Source: Castellaniella denitrificans (GTDB lineage Bacteria; Pseudomonadota; Gammaproteobacteria; Burkholderiales; Burkholderiaceae_B). Taken from it: a DNA stretch of 64,000 nt. Under the pieces are notes generated by a model. The model was not told the DNA's origin. It did no database searches and saw nothing but the letters and a program-made list of their open reading frames with translations. Below, piece by piece: positions 17,887-26,428 of the stretch (position 1 is the first letter of the stretch; every line of letters begins with the position of its first letter). Both the position numbers and the translations under genes were made by a program. The DNA is taken from positions 558,001-622,000 of the forward strand of contig NZ_JBHSEZ010000001.1 of assembly GCF_042653765.1 (NCBI RefSeq), given 5' to 3'.

Positions 17887-18792
17887 TCAGAGCGCCTCGA
17901 TCAATTCGCGCAACGCGGCCTCTTCCTGGGGATTCAGGTCCATCAAGGGCGCGCGCACCGGGCCGGCTGGATGCCCGACGATGCGGGCGCCGGCCTTGAC
18001 GACGCTGACCGCGTACCCCTGCTTGCGATTACGGATTTCCAGCATGGGCAGGAAGAAGGTGTCCAGCAGACGGCCGGTGGTCTCGTGATCCCCGGACCGG
18101 ACCGCTTCGTAGAACTTCATGGCCGTGGCGGGAATGAAATTGAACACGGCGGAAGAGTACACCGGCACGCCCAGAGCGCGGTAAGCCTCGGCGAAGACTT
18201 CGGCCGTCGGCAGGCCGCCCAGATAGGCGAAACGGTCGCCCAGCCGGCGGCGCACCCGGACCATGTTCTCGATGTCGCCCACGCCGTCCTTGAAACCGAT
18301 CAGGTTCGGGCACTCGTCGGCCAGCTGTTCCAGCACGGAGGCCGACAGGCGGCACTGGCCGCGGTTGTAGATCACCACGCCGATCTCGACGGACCGGCAG
18401 ACTTCCTTGACGTGCGCGGCGATGCCGTCCTGCGGCGCCTCGGTCAGGTAGTGCGGCATCAGCAGAATACCGGCTGCGCCCTGGCGCTGGGCTTCCTGGG
18501 CGAAGGCGATCGCCGTGCGGGTCGGGCCGCCCGCCCCCGCCAGGATCGGCGTGTGCCCCTGGCAGGTGCGCACGGCCGTGTCCACCACCCGGGAAAACTC
18601 ATCCAGCGTCAGAGAAAAATACTCGCCCGTGCCGCCGGCCGCGAACAGGGCGCGGGCGCCGTAGGGCATCAGCCATTCCAGGCGGGCCTGGTAGCCCTTG
18701 GGGTCGAAATCCCCCTGGGCGTCGAAATCCGTGACGGGGAACGACAGCAGCCCGTCCCTCAGGATGTCCTTCAATTCCTGGCAAGTCGTCAT
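17887..18792 (-). CDS. kdgD: 5-dehydro-4-deoxyglucarate dehydratase
   Basis: Converts 5-keto-4-deoxy-D-glucarate to 2,5-dioxovalerate (2-oxoglutarate semialdehyde), water and CO2 (EC 4.2.1.41). The 301-residue TIM-barrel of the dihydrodipicolinate synthase family has GGTGEYFSLT, the Schiff-base Lys168 in IGFKDGVGD and the Tyr of VIYNRGQ. The closing NRKQGYAVSVVKAGARIVG is typical of KdgD rather than DapA. The start at 18792 has GAGGA upstream; the frame extends 24 codons further without a start context. It heads the operon with the dehydrogenase-lactonase fusion and lies behind candidate GntR operators. Confidence 0.94.
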   Translation of the reverse strand: MTTCQELKDILRDGLLSFPVTDFDAQGDFDPKGYQARLEWLMPYGARALFAAGGTGEYFSLTLDEFSRVVDTAVRTCQGHTPILAGAGGPTRTAIAFAQEAQRQGAAGILLMPHYLTEAPQDGIAAHVKEVCRSVEIGVVIYNRGQCRLSASVLEQLADECPNLIGFKDGVGDIENMVRVRRRLGDRFAYLGGLPTAEVFAEAYRALGVPVYSSAVFNFIPATAMKFYEAVRSGDHETTGRLLDTFFLPMLEIRNRKQGYAVSVVKAGARIVGHPAGPVRAPLMDLNPQEEAALRELIEAL

Positions 18793-18852
18793 ATGCGTGG
18801 TGTCCTCTGATCCGGGATGGCGCGTCTCGCTCCATCCTCTCTTGTTCATGTC

Positions 18853-18876
18853 GTACGTTATCATATGACATCAGAT
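18853..18876. promoter_or_regulatory. Overlapping GntR operator-like sites before kdgD
   Basis: GTACGTTATCATAT (18853-18866) and ATATGACATCAGAT (18863-18876) each match 11 of 14 positions of the ATAYGTCATCGTAT pattern and overlap. They lie about 61 bp before the kdgD start, where a repressor would block transcription. Confidence 0.5.
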
Positions 18877-18984
18877 GACAAGGAACAAGCGGAATCCATC
18901 CGGACTAGTACATACCCTGATATAGGAGTGGAATACGTGGCGATTTCACCAAAAAATCGATCGGCATCCGGATCATTCCTTCTT

Positions 18985-18998
18985 ATACGATGACATAT
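18985..18998. promoter_or_regulatory. GntR/FCD operator in the kdgD-gntR gap
   Basis: ATACGATGACATAT here is identical to the copy upstream of the GntR gene at 19896. It lies 193 bp before the kdgD start and after the GntR stop, so it may be an auxiliary site for the kdgD promoter. Confidence 0.65.
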
Positions 18999-19103
18999 CT
19001 ATGAGAAGTCCGGACAGATGCCAACCGCGCATGCCACGCAGCCCCGCTGCCGGCGCGGGGCTGCGGCGGGGATGACGGATGGCGGCGGCGGGCCGGGCCG
19101 GCC

Positions 19104-19838
19104 TCAGGCGCCCTGCTCGGCCGCTTCCTGGGCGCGGCGCAGGCGTTCCCGGCTGTTGGTGAGATGCGTGCGCATCGCGGCGCGGGCCGCGTCGGGATCC
19201 TTGCGGACGATGGCGTTGTAGATGTCCTCGTGCTCGACGTGGACGCGGCCGAGATAGCCGGTGCGGTCGTCTTCCGCCAGGGCCGCCGAATCGACGCGCG
19301 TCCGGGGAATGATGGCCTTGCCCAGCTGCTTGAGGATGTCGTGGAAATAGCGGTTGCCAGTCGCCGTCGCCACCGTCAGGTGGAAGGCCACGTCCGAGAC
19401 CACCGCGTTGCCGGTCTTCTTGCGCACGTGTTCGGCGAATTCGTCCAGGATGCCGCGCAATTGCTGGACCTGGGCGTCGGTGCGCCGCAGCGCGGCCAGC
19501 CCCGCCGCCTCGGTTTCCAGGCTGATCCGCAATTCCAGGATCGCCAGGACGTCCAGCATGGTCAGGATGTTTTCCGTGCGGATGCGCAACTGCTGTTCGT
19601 TGCGCGGTTCGAGCAGGAAGGTCCCGATGCCGTGCCGGGTCTCGACCAGGCCGGCGGCCTGCAGGCGCGAGATCGCCTCGCGGATGACGGTCCGGCTGAC
19701 GCCGAAGGATTCCATCAGCGCGGACTCCGTCGGCAGCTTCTCGCCGACGTGGAATTCGCCGTGGCGGATGCGCTCGGACAGCGCGGCCACGACATTCTGG
19801 GTGAGATTGCGCGAACGGCGGGCAGGGACGGAGGCCAT
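19104..19838 (-). CDS. GntR-family (FCD/FadR subfamily) regulator of the aldarate region
   Basis: A 244-residue DNA-binding protein. Residues 10-75 form the winged helix-turn-helix (PTESALMESFGVSRTVIREAISRLQAAGLVE). Residues about 95-220 form an all-helical FCD effector domain with the metal-site-like DVAFHLTVA and VHVEHEDIYNAI histidines. FCD regulators of uronate and aldarate catabolism (UxuR, ExuR, GudR types) usually repress until a pathway acid binds. It sits amid the pathway genes with an exact copy of the repeated operator 57 bp upstream of its start, implying autoregulation. Its role as master regulator of the surrounding units is inferred from the shared sites. Confidence 0.9.
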   Translation of the reverse strand: MASVPARRSRNLTQNVVAALSERIRHGEFHVGEKLPTESALMESFGVSRTVIREAISRLQAAGLVETRHGIGTFLLEPRNEQQLRIRTENILTMLDVLAILELRISLETEAAGLAALRRTDAQVQQLRGILDEFAEHVRKKTGNAVVSDVAFHLTVATATGNRYFHDILKQLGKAIIPRTRVDSAALAEDDRTGYLGRVHVEHEDIYNAIVRKDPDAARAAMRTHLTNSRERLRRAQEAAEQGA

Positions 19839-19895
19839 GGGCGGAGTCTATGGATGCGGACAATTCATGATACTGCATTCTCGAAGAGATAACTC

Positions 19896-19909
19896 ATACG
19901 ATGACATAT
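19896..19909. promoter_or_regulatory. GntR/FCD operator upstream of the GntR gene
   Basis: ATACGATGACATAT lies 57 bp before the GntR start in the gap shared with divergent garD. With the site at 18985 it defines the best form of the repeated motif, a 14-mer with symmetric ends ATAnG/CnTAT. Confidence 0.7.
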
Positions 19910-20009
19910 TATTATTCTTGTCAATTAATGAACTCCAGAAGCCTACCACCGTAGTACAAGGGTCTTGATCATCAGGCTTCGCAGGATTGTCAGTGGAAAT
20001 CACAAGTTG

Positions 20010-20027
20010 TATGATGAGATCATCATA
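20010..20027. promoter_or_regulatory. Inverted-repeat operator at the garD ribosome site
   Basis: TATGATGAGATCATCATA is a perfect 8-bp inverted repeat with a 2-base centre. Its last A begins the AAGGAG ribosome site of garD. It contains the GATGA core of the other GntR sites. Binding here would block transcription or translation start of garD directly. Confidence 0.6.
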
Positions 20028-20039
20028 AGGAGACTCTTC

Positions 20040-21596
20040 GTGCATTCCCCCAAACCGACCGTCCAGGTCCCCCGCATGATCCGCATGCGCGCGGGCGACA
20101 ACGTCGCCATCGTCGCCAACGACCGGGGGCTGCCCGCGGGCGCCCGCATCGCCGACGGTCCGACCCTGCTCGAAGCCATCCCGCAGGGCCACAAGGTCGC
20201 CCTGTGCGACATCCCCGAGGGCGGCGCCATCGTGCGCTACGGCGTCGTCATCGGCCACGCGACCAAACCGCTGCCCGCCGGCAGCTGGGTCTACGAGGCC
20301 GTGATGCGCATGCCGCCGGCGCCGTCCCTGGACGACCTGCCCATCTGCACGGCCCCGGTCCCCGACCTGGAGCCCCTGACCGGCTATACCTTCCAGGGCT
20401 ACCGCAACGCCGACGGTTCCGTGGGCACCCGCAACATCCTGGCCATCGCCATGACGGTGCAATGCGTGGCCGGAGTGGCGGACATCGCCCTGGACCGCAT
20501 CCGCCGCGAACTGCTGCCCCGCTATCCGAACGTGGACGGCGTCGTGGCGCTGCACCACGGCTACGGCTGCGGCGTGGCCATCGACGCCCCCGGCGCCTCC
20601 ATCCCGGTGAAGACCCTGCGCCACATCGCGCAGAATCCGAACTTCGGCGGCGAAGTCATGCTGGTCAGCCTGGGCTGTGAAAAACTGCAGCCCGAGCGCC
20701 TCATGCCCGAGCGCTTCAAGGACCACGGCGAGACGCACCCGGACCTGGTGCGCCTGCAGGACGAGCGGCACGTCGGCTTCGGCAGCATGATCGACGACAT
20801 CCTGGCGATGGCGGAAACCCACCTGGAACGCCTGAACCGGCGGCGCCGGGAAACCTGCCCGGCCTCCGACCTGGTGGTGGGCGTGCAGTGCGGCGGCAGC
20901 GACGCCTTTTCGGGCGCCACGGCGAACCCGGCGGTGGGCCACGCCGCCGACCTGCTGGTGCGCGCGGGCGCCACCGTGATGTTCTCCGAGGTCACCGAAG
21001 TCCGGGACGGCATCGACCAGCTGACGGCGCGCGCGGCCACACCCGAGGTCGCCCGCGACCTGATCCGCGAAATGGCCTGGTACGACGATTACCTGCGGCG
21101 CGGCCAGGCGGACCGCAGCGCCAACACGACCCCCGGCAACAAGCGCGGCGGCCTGTCGAACATCGTCGAGAAGGCCATGGGCTCCATCGTCAAGTCCGGC
21201 AGCACGCCCATCCGCGGCGTGGTGCCCCCGGGCGAACGCGCCCAGGGCAAGGGACTGCTGTACGCCGCCACCCCGGCCGGCGACTTCGTCTGCGGCACCC
21301 TGCAGCTGGCGGCCGGCATGAACGTCCACATCTTCACCACCGGCCGGGGCACGCCCTACGGCCTGGCCGAAGTCCCGGTGATCAAGGTCGCCACGCGCTC
21401 GGACCTGGCGCGCCGCTGGCACGACCTGATGGACATCGACGCCGGCCGGATCGCCACCGGCGAGGCCGGCATCGAGGACCTGGGCCAGGAATTGTTCGAG
21501 CGCATCCTGGAGGTCGCCAGCGGCCGCAAGACCTGGACCGAGCACTGGGGCATCGTCAACGATCTGGTGCTGTTCAACCCCGGCCCGGTCACCTGA
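20040..21596 (+). CDS. garD: Galactarate dehydratase
   Basis: Dehydrates D-galactarate to 5-keto-4-deoxy-D-glucarate (EC 4.2.1.42), feeding KdgD. The 518-residue protein has an N-terminal SAF domain (about 1-95) and the UxaA/GarD catalytic domain. It matches E. coli GarD closely over its length: GYTFQGYRNADGSVGTRN, YPNVDGVVALHHGYGCGVAI, VSLGCEKLQPERL, QCGGSDAFSGATANPAVG, TTGRGTPYGL and the end FNPGPVT. The GTG start is chosen because AAGGAG lies 7 bp upstream. Divergent from the GntR gene, with an operator overlapping the ribosome site; convergent with the glucarate dehydratase-like gene. Confidence 0.96.
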   Translation: MHSPKPTVQVPRMIRMRAGDNVAIVANDRGLPAGARIADGPTLLEAIPQGHKVALCDIPEGGAIVRYGVVIGHATKPLPAGSWVYEAVMRMPPAPSLDDLPICTAPVPDLEPLTGYTFQGYRNADGSVGTRNILAIAMTVQCVAGVADIALDRIRRELLPRYPNVDGVVALHHGYGCGVAIDAPGASIPVKTLRHIAQNPNFGGEVMLVSLGCEKLQPERLMPERFKDHGETHPDLVRLQDERHVGFGSMIDDILAMAETHLERLNRRRRETCPASDLVVGVQCGGSDAFSGATANPAVGHAADLLVRAGATVMFSEVTEVRDGIDQLTARAATPEVARDLIREMAWYDDYLRRGQADRSANTTPGNKRGGLSNIVEKAMGSIVKSGSTPIRGVVPPGERAQGKGLLYAATPAGDFVCGTLQLAAGMNVHIFTTGRGTPYGLAEVPVIKVATRSDLARRWHDLMDIDAGRIATGEAGIEDLGQELFERILEVASGRKTWTEHWGIVNDLVLFNPGPVT

Positions 21597-21612
21597 CCGG
21601 GACGGCCGTGCA

Positions 21613-22887
21613 TCAGAAGCGCGGCGCCTTGCCGCTCCAGCCAGGCTGGTACTTGCGCATCTGCGCGGCGTCGTCGCGCGAGCGGATGCCGCAGCTCAGG
21701 TACTGCTCATGCAGCCGCGCCAGGGCGTCCTGGTCGATTTCCAGGCCCAGGCCGGGAGCGTCGCCCAGCACGATGGCGCCGTCATGGAAGCTCAGGTGCC
21801 CCCCCACGATGACTTCCTCGTCGGGATCCAGCCAAGGATAGTGCGTGTCGCAGGCGTAGCTCAGGGTCGGCACGCTGGCGGCCACGTGCGCCATGGCCAT
21901 CAGGCTGATGCCCAGGTGCGAATTGGAATGCATGGACAGGCCCATGCCGAACACCTCGCACATGCGCGCCAGCAGCTGCGTGTCCCGCAGCCCGCCCCAG
22001 TAGTGGTGGTCCGACAGGATGATCTGGCAGCCGTTGGCGGAAACGTTGTCGCGGAACTGGGCCATGTCCGTGACCACCATGTTGGTCGCCAGCGGCAGGC
22101 CGGTCGCCCGATGCAGCGCGGCCATGTCGGCCAGCGTCGGGCAGGGATCCTCGTAGTATTCCAGCAGGCCGTCCAGCCGCTTGCCCATCTCGATCGCGGT
22201 GGCCAGCGACCAGTTGCCGTTGGGATCGATGCGCAGCGGCATGCCCGGGAAGCGGGCCGCCAGCGCCTTGACGCATTCGACTTCCTGTTCGGGCTCCAGC
22301 ACCCCGCCCTTGAGCTTGATGCTCTGGAAACCATACCGGCCGATCATGGTCTCGGCCTGGGCCACCAGTTGCGCGGGCGTCAGGGTCTCGCCCCAGGCGT
22401 CATCCGCATAGGTCGGATCGACGTGGTGGGCATACTTGAAGAACAGGTAGGCGCTGAAGGGCACCGCGTCGCGCGCGCGGCCGCCCAGCAGGTCGACCAG
22501 CGGCGCGCCCAGATGGCGGGCCTGCATGTCCATCAGGGCGACTTCCAGCGCGGAATAGAGCTTCTGGACGTTCTTGGCCGGGTCGGTCCCGGGCGCGAGC
22601 TTATAGGCCGTGTTGGCGCTGACCTGGGTGCGGGCCACGGTGTCCTGGACACGCCGGCGCAGGCCGTTCAGGTCGAAGGGATCCAGGCCGATCAGGCTCG
22701 GTTCCAGGGCCCGCAGCAGTTCGATGATGGGCGCGTCGCCATAGGTTTCGCCCAGGCCGGTCAGGCCGGTGTCGCTTTCCAGTTCGATGATGGTGCGCAG
22801 CGCATAGGGCTCGTGGATGCCGGCGGCGTTCAGCAGCGGGGGATCCTTGAATGCGATGGGCGTGATCTTGACAGTCTTCAGTTTCAT
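21613..22887 (-). CDS. Glucarate dehydratase-like enolase-superfamily enzyme
   Basis: Mg2+-dependent dehydratase of the enolase superfamily, 424 residues. The KxK pair in SIKLKGGV (Lys193 as second Lys), DPNGNWSL, YYEDPCPT, ATNMVVTD, the Asp293 of SDHH and His320 of HSNSHLG follow the glucarate dehydratase plan. The end RSRDDAAQMRKYQPGW resembles that of E. coli GudD. It is shorter than GudD (446) and diverges at the N-terminus, so the exact hexarate used may differ. The frame continues upstream without a start context; MKLKTV at 22887 is taken. A GntR-type site lies just upstream. Confidence 0.86.
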   Translation of the reverse strand: MKLKTVKITPIAFKDPPLLNAAGIHEPYALRTIIELESDTGLTGLGETYGDAPIIELLRALEPSLIGLDPFDLNGLRRRVQDTVARTQVSANTAYKLAPGTDPAKNVQKLYSALEVALMDMQARHLGAPLVDLLGGRARDAVPFSAYLFFKYAHHVDPTYADDAWGETLTPAQLVAQAETMIGRYGFQSIKLKGGVLEPEQEVECVKALAARFPGMPLRIDPNGNWSLATAIEMGKRLDGLLEYYEDPCPTLADMAALHRATGLPLATNMVVTDMAQFRDNVSANGCQIILSDHHYWGGLRDTQLLARMCEVFGMGLSMHSNSHLGISLMAMAHVAASVPTLSYACDTHYPWLDPDEEVIVGGHLSFHDGAIVLGDAPGLGLEIDQDALARLHEQYLSCGIRSRDDAAQMRKYQPGWSGKAPRF

Positions 22888-22914
22888 GGGAGGCCTTGCG
22901 GGGACGGAAAGAAA

Positions 22915-22928
22915 GCATGTTGTCGTAT
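22915..22928. promoter_or_regulatory. GntR operator-like site before the glucarate dehydratase-like gene
   Basis: GCATGTTGTCGTAT matches 10 of 14 positions of ATATGTCATCGTAT, with the right half TCGTAT intact, and extends into an ATGTTGTCGTATGACAT partial inverted repeat. It is 28 bp before the start codon. Confidence 0.45.
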
Positions 22929-23008
22929 GACATGGAGACTGTAGATTCACCCGGAAATCCAGCACTACTAGGGAATATACTGATACGCAAGGCGTGCTCT
23001 TGCTTTTA

Positions 23009-23035
23009 TCCATATTAATCAATTGATTATATGGA
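23009..23035. repeat. Near-perfect 27-bp palindrome
   Basis: TCCATAT, one extra T, AATCAATTGATT and ATATGGA make a palindrome broken only by the extra base. It differs from the GATGAC-type operators and lies midway in the divergent promoter region, so it may bind a second regulator. Confidence 0.55.
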
Positions 23036-23109
23036 TTTCTTATTTTTTCCACATCATCTTCCAGACCCTCCCCGTGCAAAAAAATGTTGTCCTCCGAACC
23101 CATCAACTT

Positions 23110-23123
23110 ATATGATGACTTAC
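23110..23123. promoter_or_regulatory. GntR/FCD operator before the ABC operon
   Basis: ATATGATGACTTAC matches 12 of 14 positions of ATAYGATGACRTAT and lies about 97 bp before the binding-protein start at 23220. Confidence 0.6.
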
Positions 23124-23219
23124 GAGAAGAACGACCCGGCCCCATGGGTCGCGGCCGGACCGGGCGCCACCGCCCGCCGGCTCCTTCCACGCACAGGCGA
23201 ACACCCTAGGAGACAATCC

Positions 23220-24392
23220 ATGAAAGGCATCAAGCAGTCCCCGCGACTGGGACGATTCCACGCGCTGGCGGGCGCCCTGGCCCTGACCGGCGCCGCCCTG
23301 TCGGCCCACGCCGCCCCCGTCACGCTGAACGTCGTCGACGTGGCCGGCAACCTGGCCCTGACGCAGAAGGCCCTGGAAGCCTTCCGCGACCAGCATCCCG
23401 ACCTGGTCTCGAACATCACCTTCACCAACGCCCCCTCGCCGCAGCTGCCCGGCAAGATCAAGGCCATGCAGAAGGCCGGCCGTTCGGACATCGACCTGGT
23501 CCTGACCGGCACCGACGCCCTGGCCGCCGGCATCGAGCAGGATCTCTGGCTGAAGCTGCTGCCCGACCACGAAGCCGAATTCAAGGGCATCCTGAACCAG
23601 TACGCCCGCGGCCCCGCCCGCATGCAGGAACTGGCCCAGGGCTACGGCCTGGAGGTCACCTTCATGCCGGCCGGCCCGCTGCTGGAATACAACCCGGCCA
23701 AGGTCCAGAATCCGCCCAAGACCCCGGCCGAACTGCTGGCCTGGTGCAAGGCCAATCCCAACAAGCTGATCTACGCGCGGCCGGCGAACTCGGGCCCGGG
23801 CCGCACCTTCCTGATGGGCCTGCCGTACCTGCTGGGCGACAAGGATCCCTACGACCCGATCAACGGCTGGGACAAGACCTGGCAGTTCCTGAAGGAACTG
23901 AACGACTGCGTGCCCTACTACCCCGGCGGCACCTCGGCCGTGATGAAGGAACTGGGCGAAGGCAGCCGCGACATGACGGTGACCGTCACCGGCTGGGACA
24001 TCAACCCGCGCGCGCTGGGCGTGGTGCCCGCCGAGTTCAAGATCCAGGCCTTCGACAACTTCACCTGGGTCAACGACGCGCACTACATGGTGATTCCCAA
24101 GGGCGTCTCGGCGGAAAAGCAGCAGGTCCTGTTCAAGCTGCTGAAGTTCATGCTCGAACCCAAGCAGCAGGCCATGACCTATGACTCGGGCTACTTCTAC
24201 CCGGGTCCGGCCATCCGCGACGTGCCCCTGTCCGCCGCCCCGGCCGAAAGCCAGGAAGTCATCAAGAAGTTCGGCCGTCCGGAATACGACGAGCTGATCG
24301 CCCGCCGCCCGAACGCCGTGCCGCTGAACGCCAAGGCCATGGTCGACGCCTTCCACAAGTGGGATACCGAGATCGGCGCCCTGAAGAAGTAA
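23220..24392 (+). CDS. ABC transporter solute-binding protein, family 1 (PotD/AfuA-like)
   Basis: A 390-residue periplasmic protein with a signal peptide (about 1-34, ending SAHAAP). The family-1 extracellular binding fold is suggested by DIDLVLTGTDALAAG near the N-lobe and TVTGWDINPRALGVVP with WVNDAHYMVIPKGVSAEKQ in the C-lobe. Relatives bind polyamines, ferric iron, phosphorylated sugars or other anions. Start at 23220 with TAGGAGA upstream; the open frame begins 63 codons earlier in the promoter region. It heads an operon with ATPase, two permeases, an aldose epimerase and ketoglutarate-semialdehyde dehydrogenase, so an aldarate or uronate ligand is likely but unproven. Confidence 0.87.
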   Translation: MKGIKQSPRLGRFHALAGALALTGAALSAHAAPVTLNVVDVAGNLALTQKALEAFRDQHPDLVSNITFTNAPSPQLPGKIKAMQKAGRSDIDLVLTGTDALAAGIEQDLWLKLLPDHEAEFKGILNQYARGPARMQELAQGYGLEVTFMPAGPLLEYNPAKVQNPPKTPAELLAWCKANPNKLIYARPANSGPGRTFLMGLPYLLGDKDPYDPINGWDKTWQFLKELNDCVPYYPGGTSAVMKELGEGSRDMTVTVTGWDINPRALGVVPAEFKIQAFDNFTWVNDAHYMVIPKGVSAEKQQVLFKLLKFMLEPKQQAMTYDSGYFYPGPAIRDVPLSAAPAESQEVIKKFGRPEYDELIARRPNAVPLNAKAMVDAFHKWDTEIGALKK

Positions 24393-24471
24393 GCAGTCGC
24401 TTTCCCGTGAACGGCCGCCCGCCTGCCCCTCCCGGGCGCGCGGGCGGCCCGACCTCCCTGGATCAAGGATC

Positions 24472-25551
24472 ATGAATCATTCTTTTCAACAGCTGCGTCT
24501 GGACGCCGTGGGCCGGAAGTTCGACACGGCATCCGGTTCGGCCGTCGCCGCCCTGAGCGGCCTCAGCCTCGACATCCAGCGCGGCGAGTTCATCGCCCTG
24601 CTGGGACCGTCGGGCTGCGGCAAGTCGACCGCCCTGAACTGCCTGGCGGGCCTGACTTCGCTCAGCGAGGGCAGCATCTGGCTGGACGATACCCGCATCG
24701 ACGTGCTGCCGCCGGAACGGCGCGGATTCGGCATGGTGTTCCAGAACTACGCGCTGTTTCCCCACATGTCGGTGCGCGAGAACGTGGGCTTCGGACTGCG
24801 GATGCGCGGCGTGCGCAAGGACGAGATCGTCCGCCGCGTCCAGTCGGCCCTGGCCCTGGTCCAGCTGGAAGGCCACGAGCACAAGCTGCCGGGCCAGCTG
24901 TCCGGCGGCCAGCAGCAGCGCGTCGCCATCGCCCGGGCCATCGTCATCGAACCGCCCGTGATCCTGATGGACGAGCCGCTGTCGAACCTGGACGCCAAGC
25001 TGCGCATCGAGATGCGCGCGGAAATCCGCCGCATCCACCGCCAGCTGGAACGCGCCACCATCTACGTCACGCACGACCAGGACGAGGCCCTGTCGATGGC
25101 CGACCGGATCGTGGTCATGCGCGCCGGCTCGGTGCAGCAGATCGGCGCCCCCCGGGAAGTCTACGGCCGGCCGCGCAACCTGCACGTGGCGCGCTTCATG
25201 GGCTACCGCAACGTGGTCGACTTCCGCGTCGTGCGGCGGGTCGACGACGGCGTGTCCATCGAACGCAGCCAGGTCCAGCTGAACGCCACGGCCATCGGCG
25301 ACCTGGCCGGCCGCCAGGAAGTCGCCGTCGCCATGCGGCCCGACGATTTCCAGATCGCCGCGGCGGGCCAGGCCAACAGCATCGACGCCACGGTCCGCTC
25401 CCTGGAATTCGGCGGACGCGATTCCCTGCTGTCCGTCGCCACCGCCCTGGGCGACCTGTACGTGCGCCTGCCGGGCGCCTTCGCGCCGGGCGACCGCATC
25501 CGGCTGCACATCCCGGCCGACCGGGTCCTGGCCTACGCGGAGGCCGCATGA
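24472..25551 (+). CDS. ABC transporter ATP-binding protein, PotA/UgpC type
   Basis: A 359-residue ATPase with Walker A GPSGCGKST, Q-loop VFQNYALFPH, signature LSGGQQQR, Walker B VILMDEPLSNLD and switch His YVTHDQDEAL. After about residue 240 comes the regulatory OB-type (TOBE) domain usual in importers of carbohydrates, polyamines and ferric ion. The end overlaps the next permease start by 4 bp (ATGA). Confidence 0.92.
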   Translation: MNHSFQQLRLDAVGRKFDTASGSAVAALSGLSLDIQRGEFIALLGPSGCGKSTALNCLAGLTSLSEGSIWLDDTRIDVLPPERRGFGMVFQNYALFPHMSVRENVGFGLRMRGVRKDEIVRRVQSALALVQLEGHEHKLPGQLSGGQQQRVAIARAIVIEPPVILMDEPLSNLDAKLRIEMRAEIRRIHRQLERATIYVTHDQDEALSMADRIVVMRAGSVQQIGAPREVYGRPRNLHVARFMGYRNVVDFRVVRRVDDGVSIERSQVQLNATAIGDLAGRQEVAVAMRPDDFQIAAAGQANSIDATVRSLEFGGRDSLLSVATALGDLYVRLPGAFAPGDRIRLHIPADRVLAYAEAA

Positions 25552-26423
25552 GTTCGACCACCCTGACCGTCGCGCCCACGGGGGACCGGCGCGGCTGGCT
25601 GGTGGCGCCGGCCGTCCTGGTGCTGCTCGCCCTGTTCGTCTACCCCTTCATCTACGGCGTCGTCATTTCGACGCAGCCGCTGGAAGGCGGCGGCTTCTGG
25701 GCCAACTACACGCACTTCTTCACCACGCCATCCCAATGGGGCACGCTGTGGGTGACGCTGAAGCTGGCCGTGCCCGCCACGCTGATCAACGTCGGCCTGT
25801 CCGTGCCGGTCGCCTTCGCCCTGCGCCGCAACAGCCGCTCGCAGCGCATCGTCACGACGCTGCTGGTGATTCCGATCACCCTGGGCACCGTGCTGGTCGC
25901 CGACGGCATGCTGACCTTCTACGGCCCGGCGGGCTGGTTCCCGCAATTCCTGCAGGGCCTGCACCTGTACATGGACGAGGTCCGACTGACCCATAATTTC
26001 TGGGGCGTGCTGATCTCCCTGGTGATCTCCGGCTTTCCCTTCGCCTTCCTGCTGACCCTGTCCTACATCTCGGGCATCGACCCGACGCTGGCCCGGGCGG
26101 CGGGCACGCTGGGCGCGGGCCCCTGGAACCAGTTCCGCCTGATCTACCTGCCCCTGCTGGTGCCGGGGCTGTCGATGGCCGCCGCGCTGTCCTTCGTCCA
26201 GGCCTTCGCCGTGTTCCCGTCGGCCATCCTGCTGGGCGCTCCGGCGGGACCGACGCGAGTGATCTCCATCGCCGCCTACGAGGCGGCCTTCGAACAATAC
26301 GACTACGGCATGGCCTCGGCCATCGCCATCGTCATGGGATTCGTGCAGCTGCTCATCGTCTGCGCGATCTTCGCGTTCCGGCGCGCTTTCTACAGCGGGC
26401 CGGCCACCAGCGGCAAGGGTTGA
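25548..26423 (+). CDS. ABC transporter permease (PotB-like)
   Basis: A 291-residue inner-membrane permease with about six helices. The EAA-loop sequence RAAGTLGAGPWNQFRLIYLPLLVPG at about residues 182-206 is the ATPase contact. Coupled by a 4-bp overlap to the ATPase gene. Together with the following permease it makes the heterodimeric channel of the family-1 importer. Confidence 0.9.
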   Translation: MSSTTLTVAPTGDRRGWLVAPAVLVLLALFVYPFIYGVVISTQPLEGGGFWANYTHFFTTPSQWGTLWVTLKLAVPATLINVGLSVPVAFALRRNSRSQRIVTTLLVIPITLGTVLVADGMLTFYGPAGWFPQFLQGLHLYMDEVRLTHNFWGVLISLVISGFPFAFLLTLSYISGIDPTLARAAGTLGAGPWNQFRLIYLPLLVPGLSMAAALSFVQAFAVFPSAILLGAPAGPTRVISIAAYEAAFEQYDYGMASAIAIVMGFVQLLIVCAIFAFRRAFYSGPATSGKG

Positions 26424-26428
26424 CGATC

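Larger units (their letters stand above)
18793..19103. other. Intergenic region between kdgD and the GntR gene
   Basis: This 311-bp gap is AT-richer than its neighbours and carries the kdgD promoter region. It holds two groups of operator-like sequences (18853-18876 and 18985-18998). The remaining part, next to the GntR stop codon, is GC-rich and contains nothing further that I recognise; no small gene with a ribosome site is evident. Confidence 0.6.
22888..23219. other. Divergent promoter region, glucarate dehydratase-like gene / ABC operon
   Basis: A 332-bp AT-rich gap between divergent transcription units. It contains two GntR operator-like sites, one on each flank (22915-22928 and 23110-23123), and a near-perfect 27-bp palindrome in the middle (23009-23035). 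No gene with a ribosome site is seen. Confidence 0.65.

Noticed and set aside
22888..23190. A 101-residue N-terminal extension of the glucarate dehydratase-like protein
   Set aside because: The stretch is AT-rich promoter DNA containing operators, and the family begins at MKLKTV.
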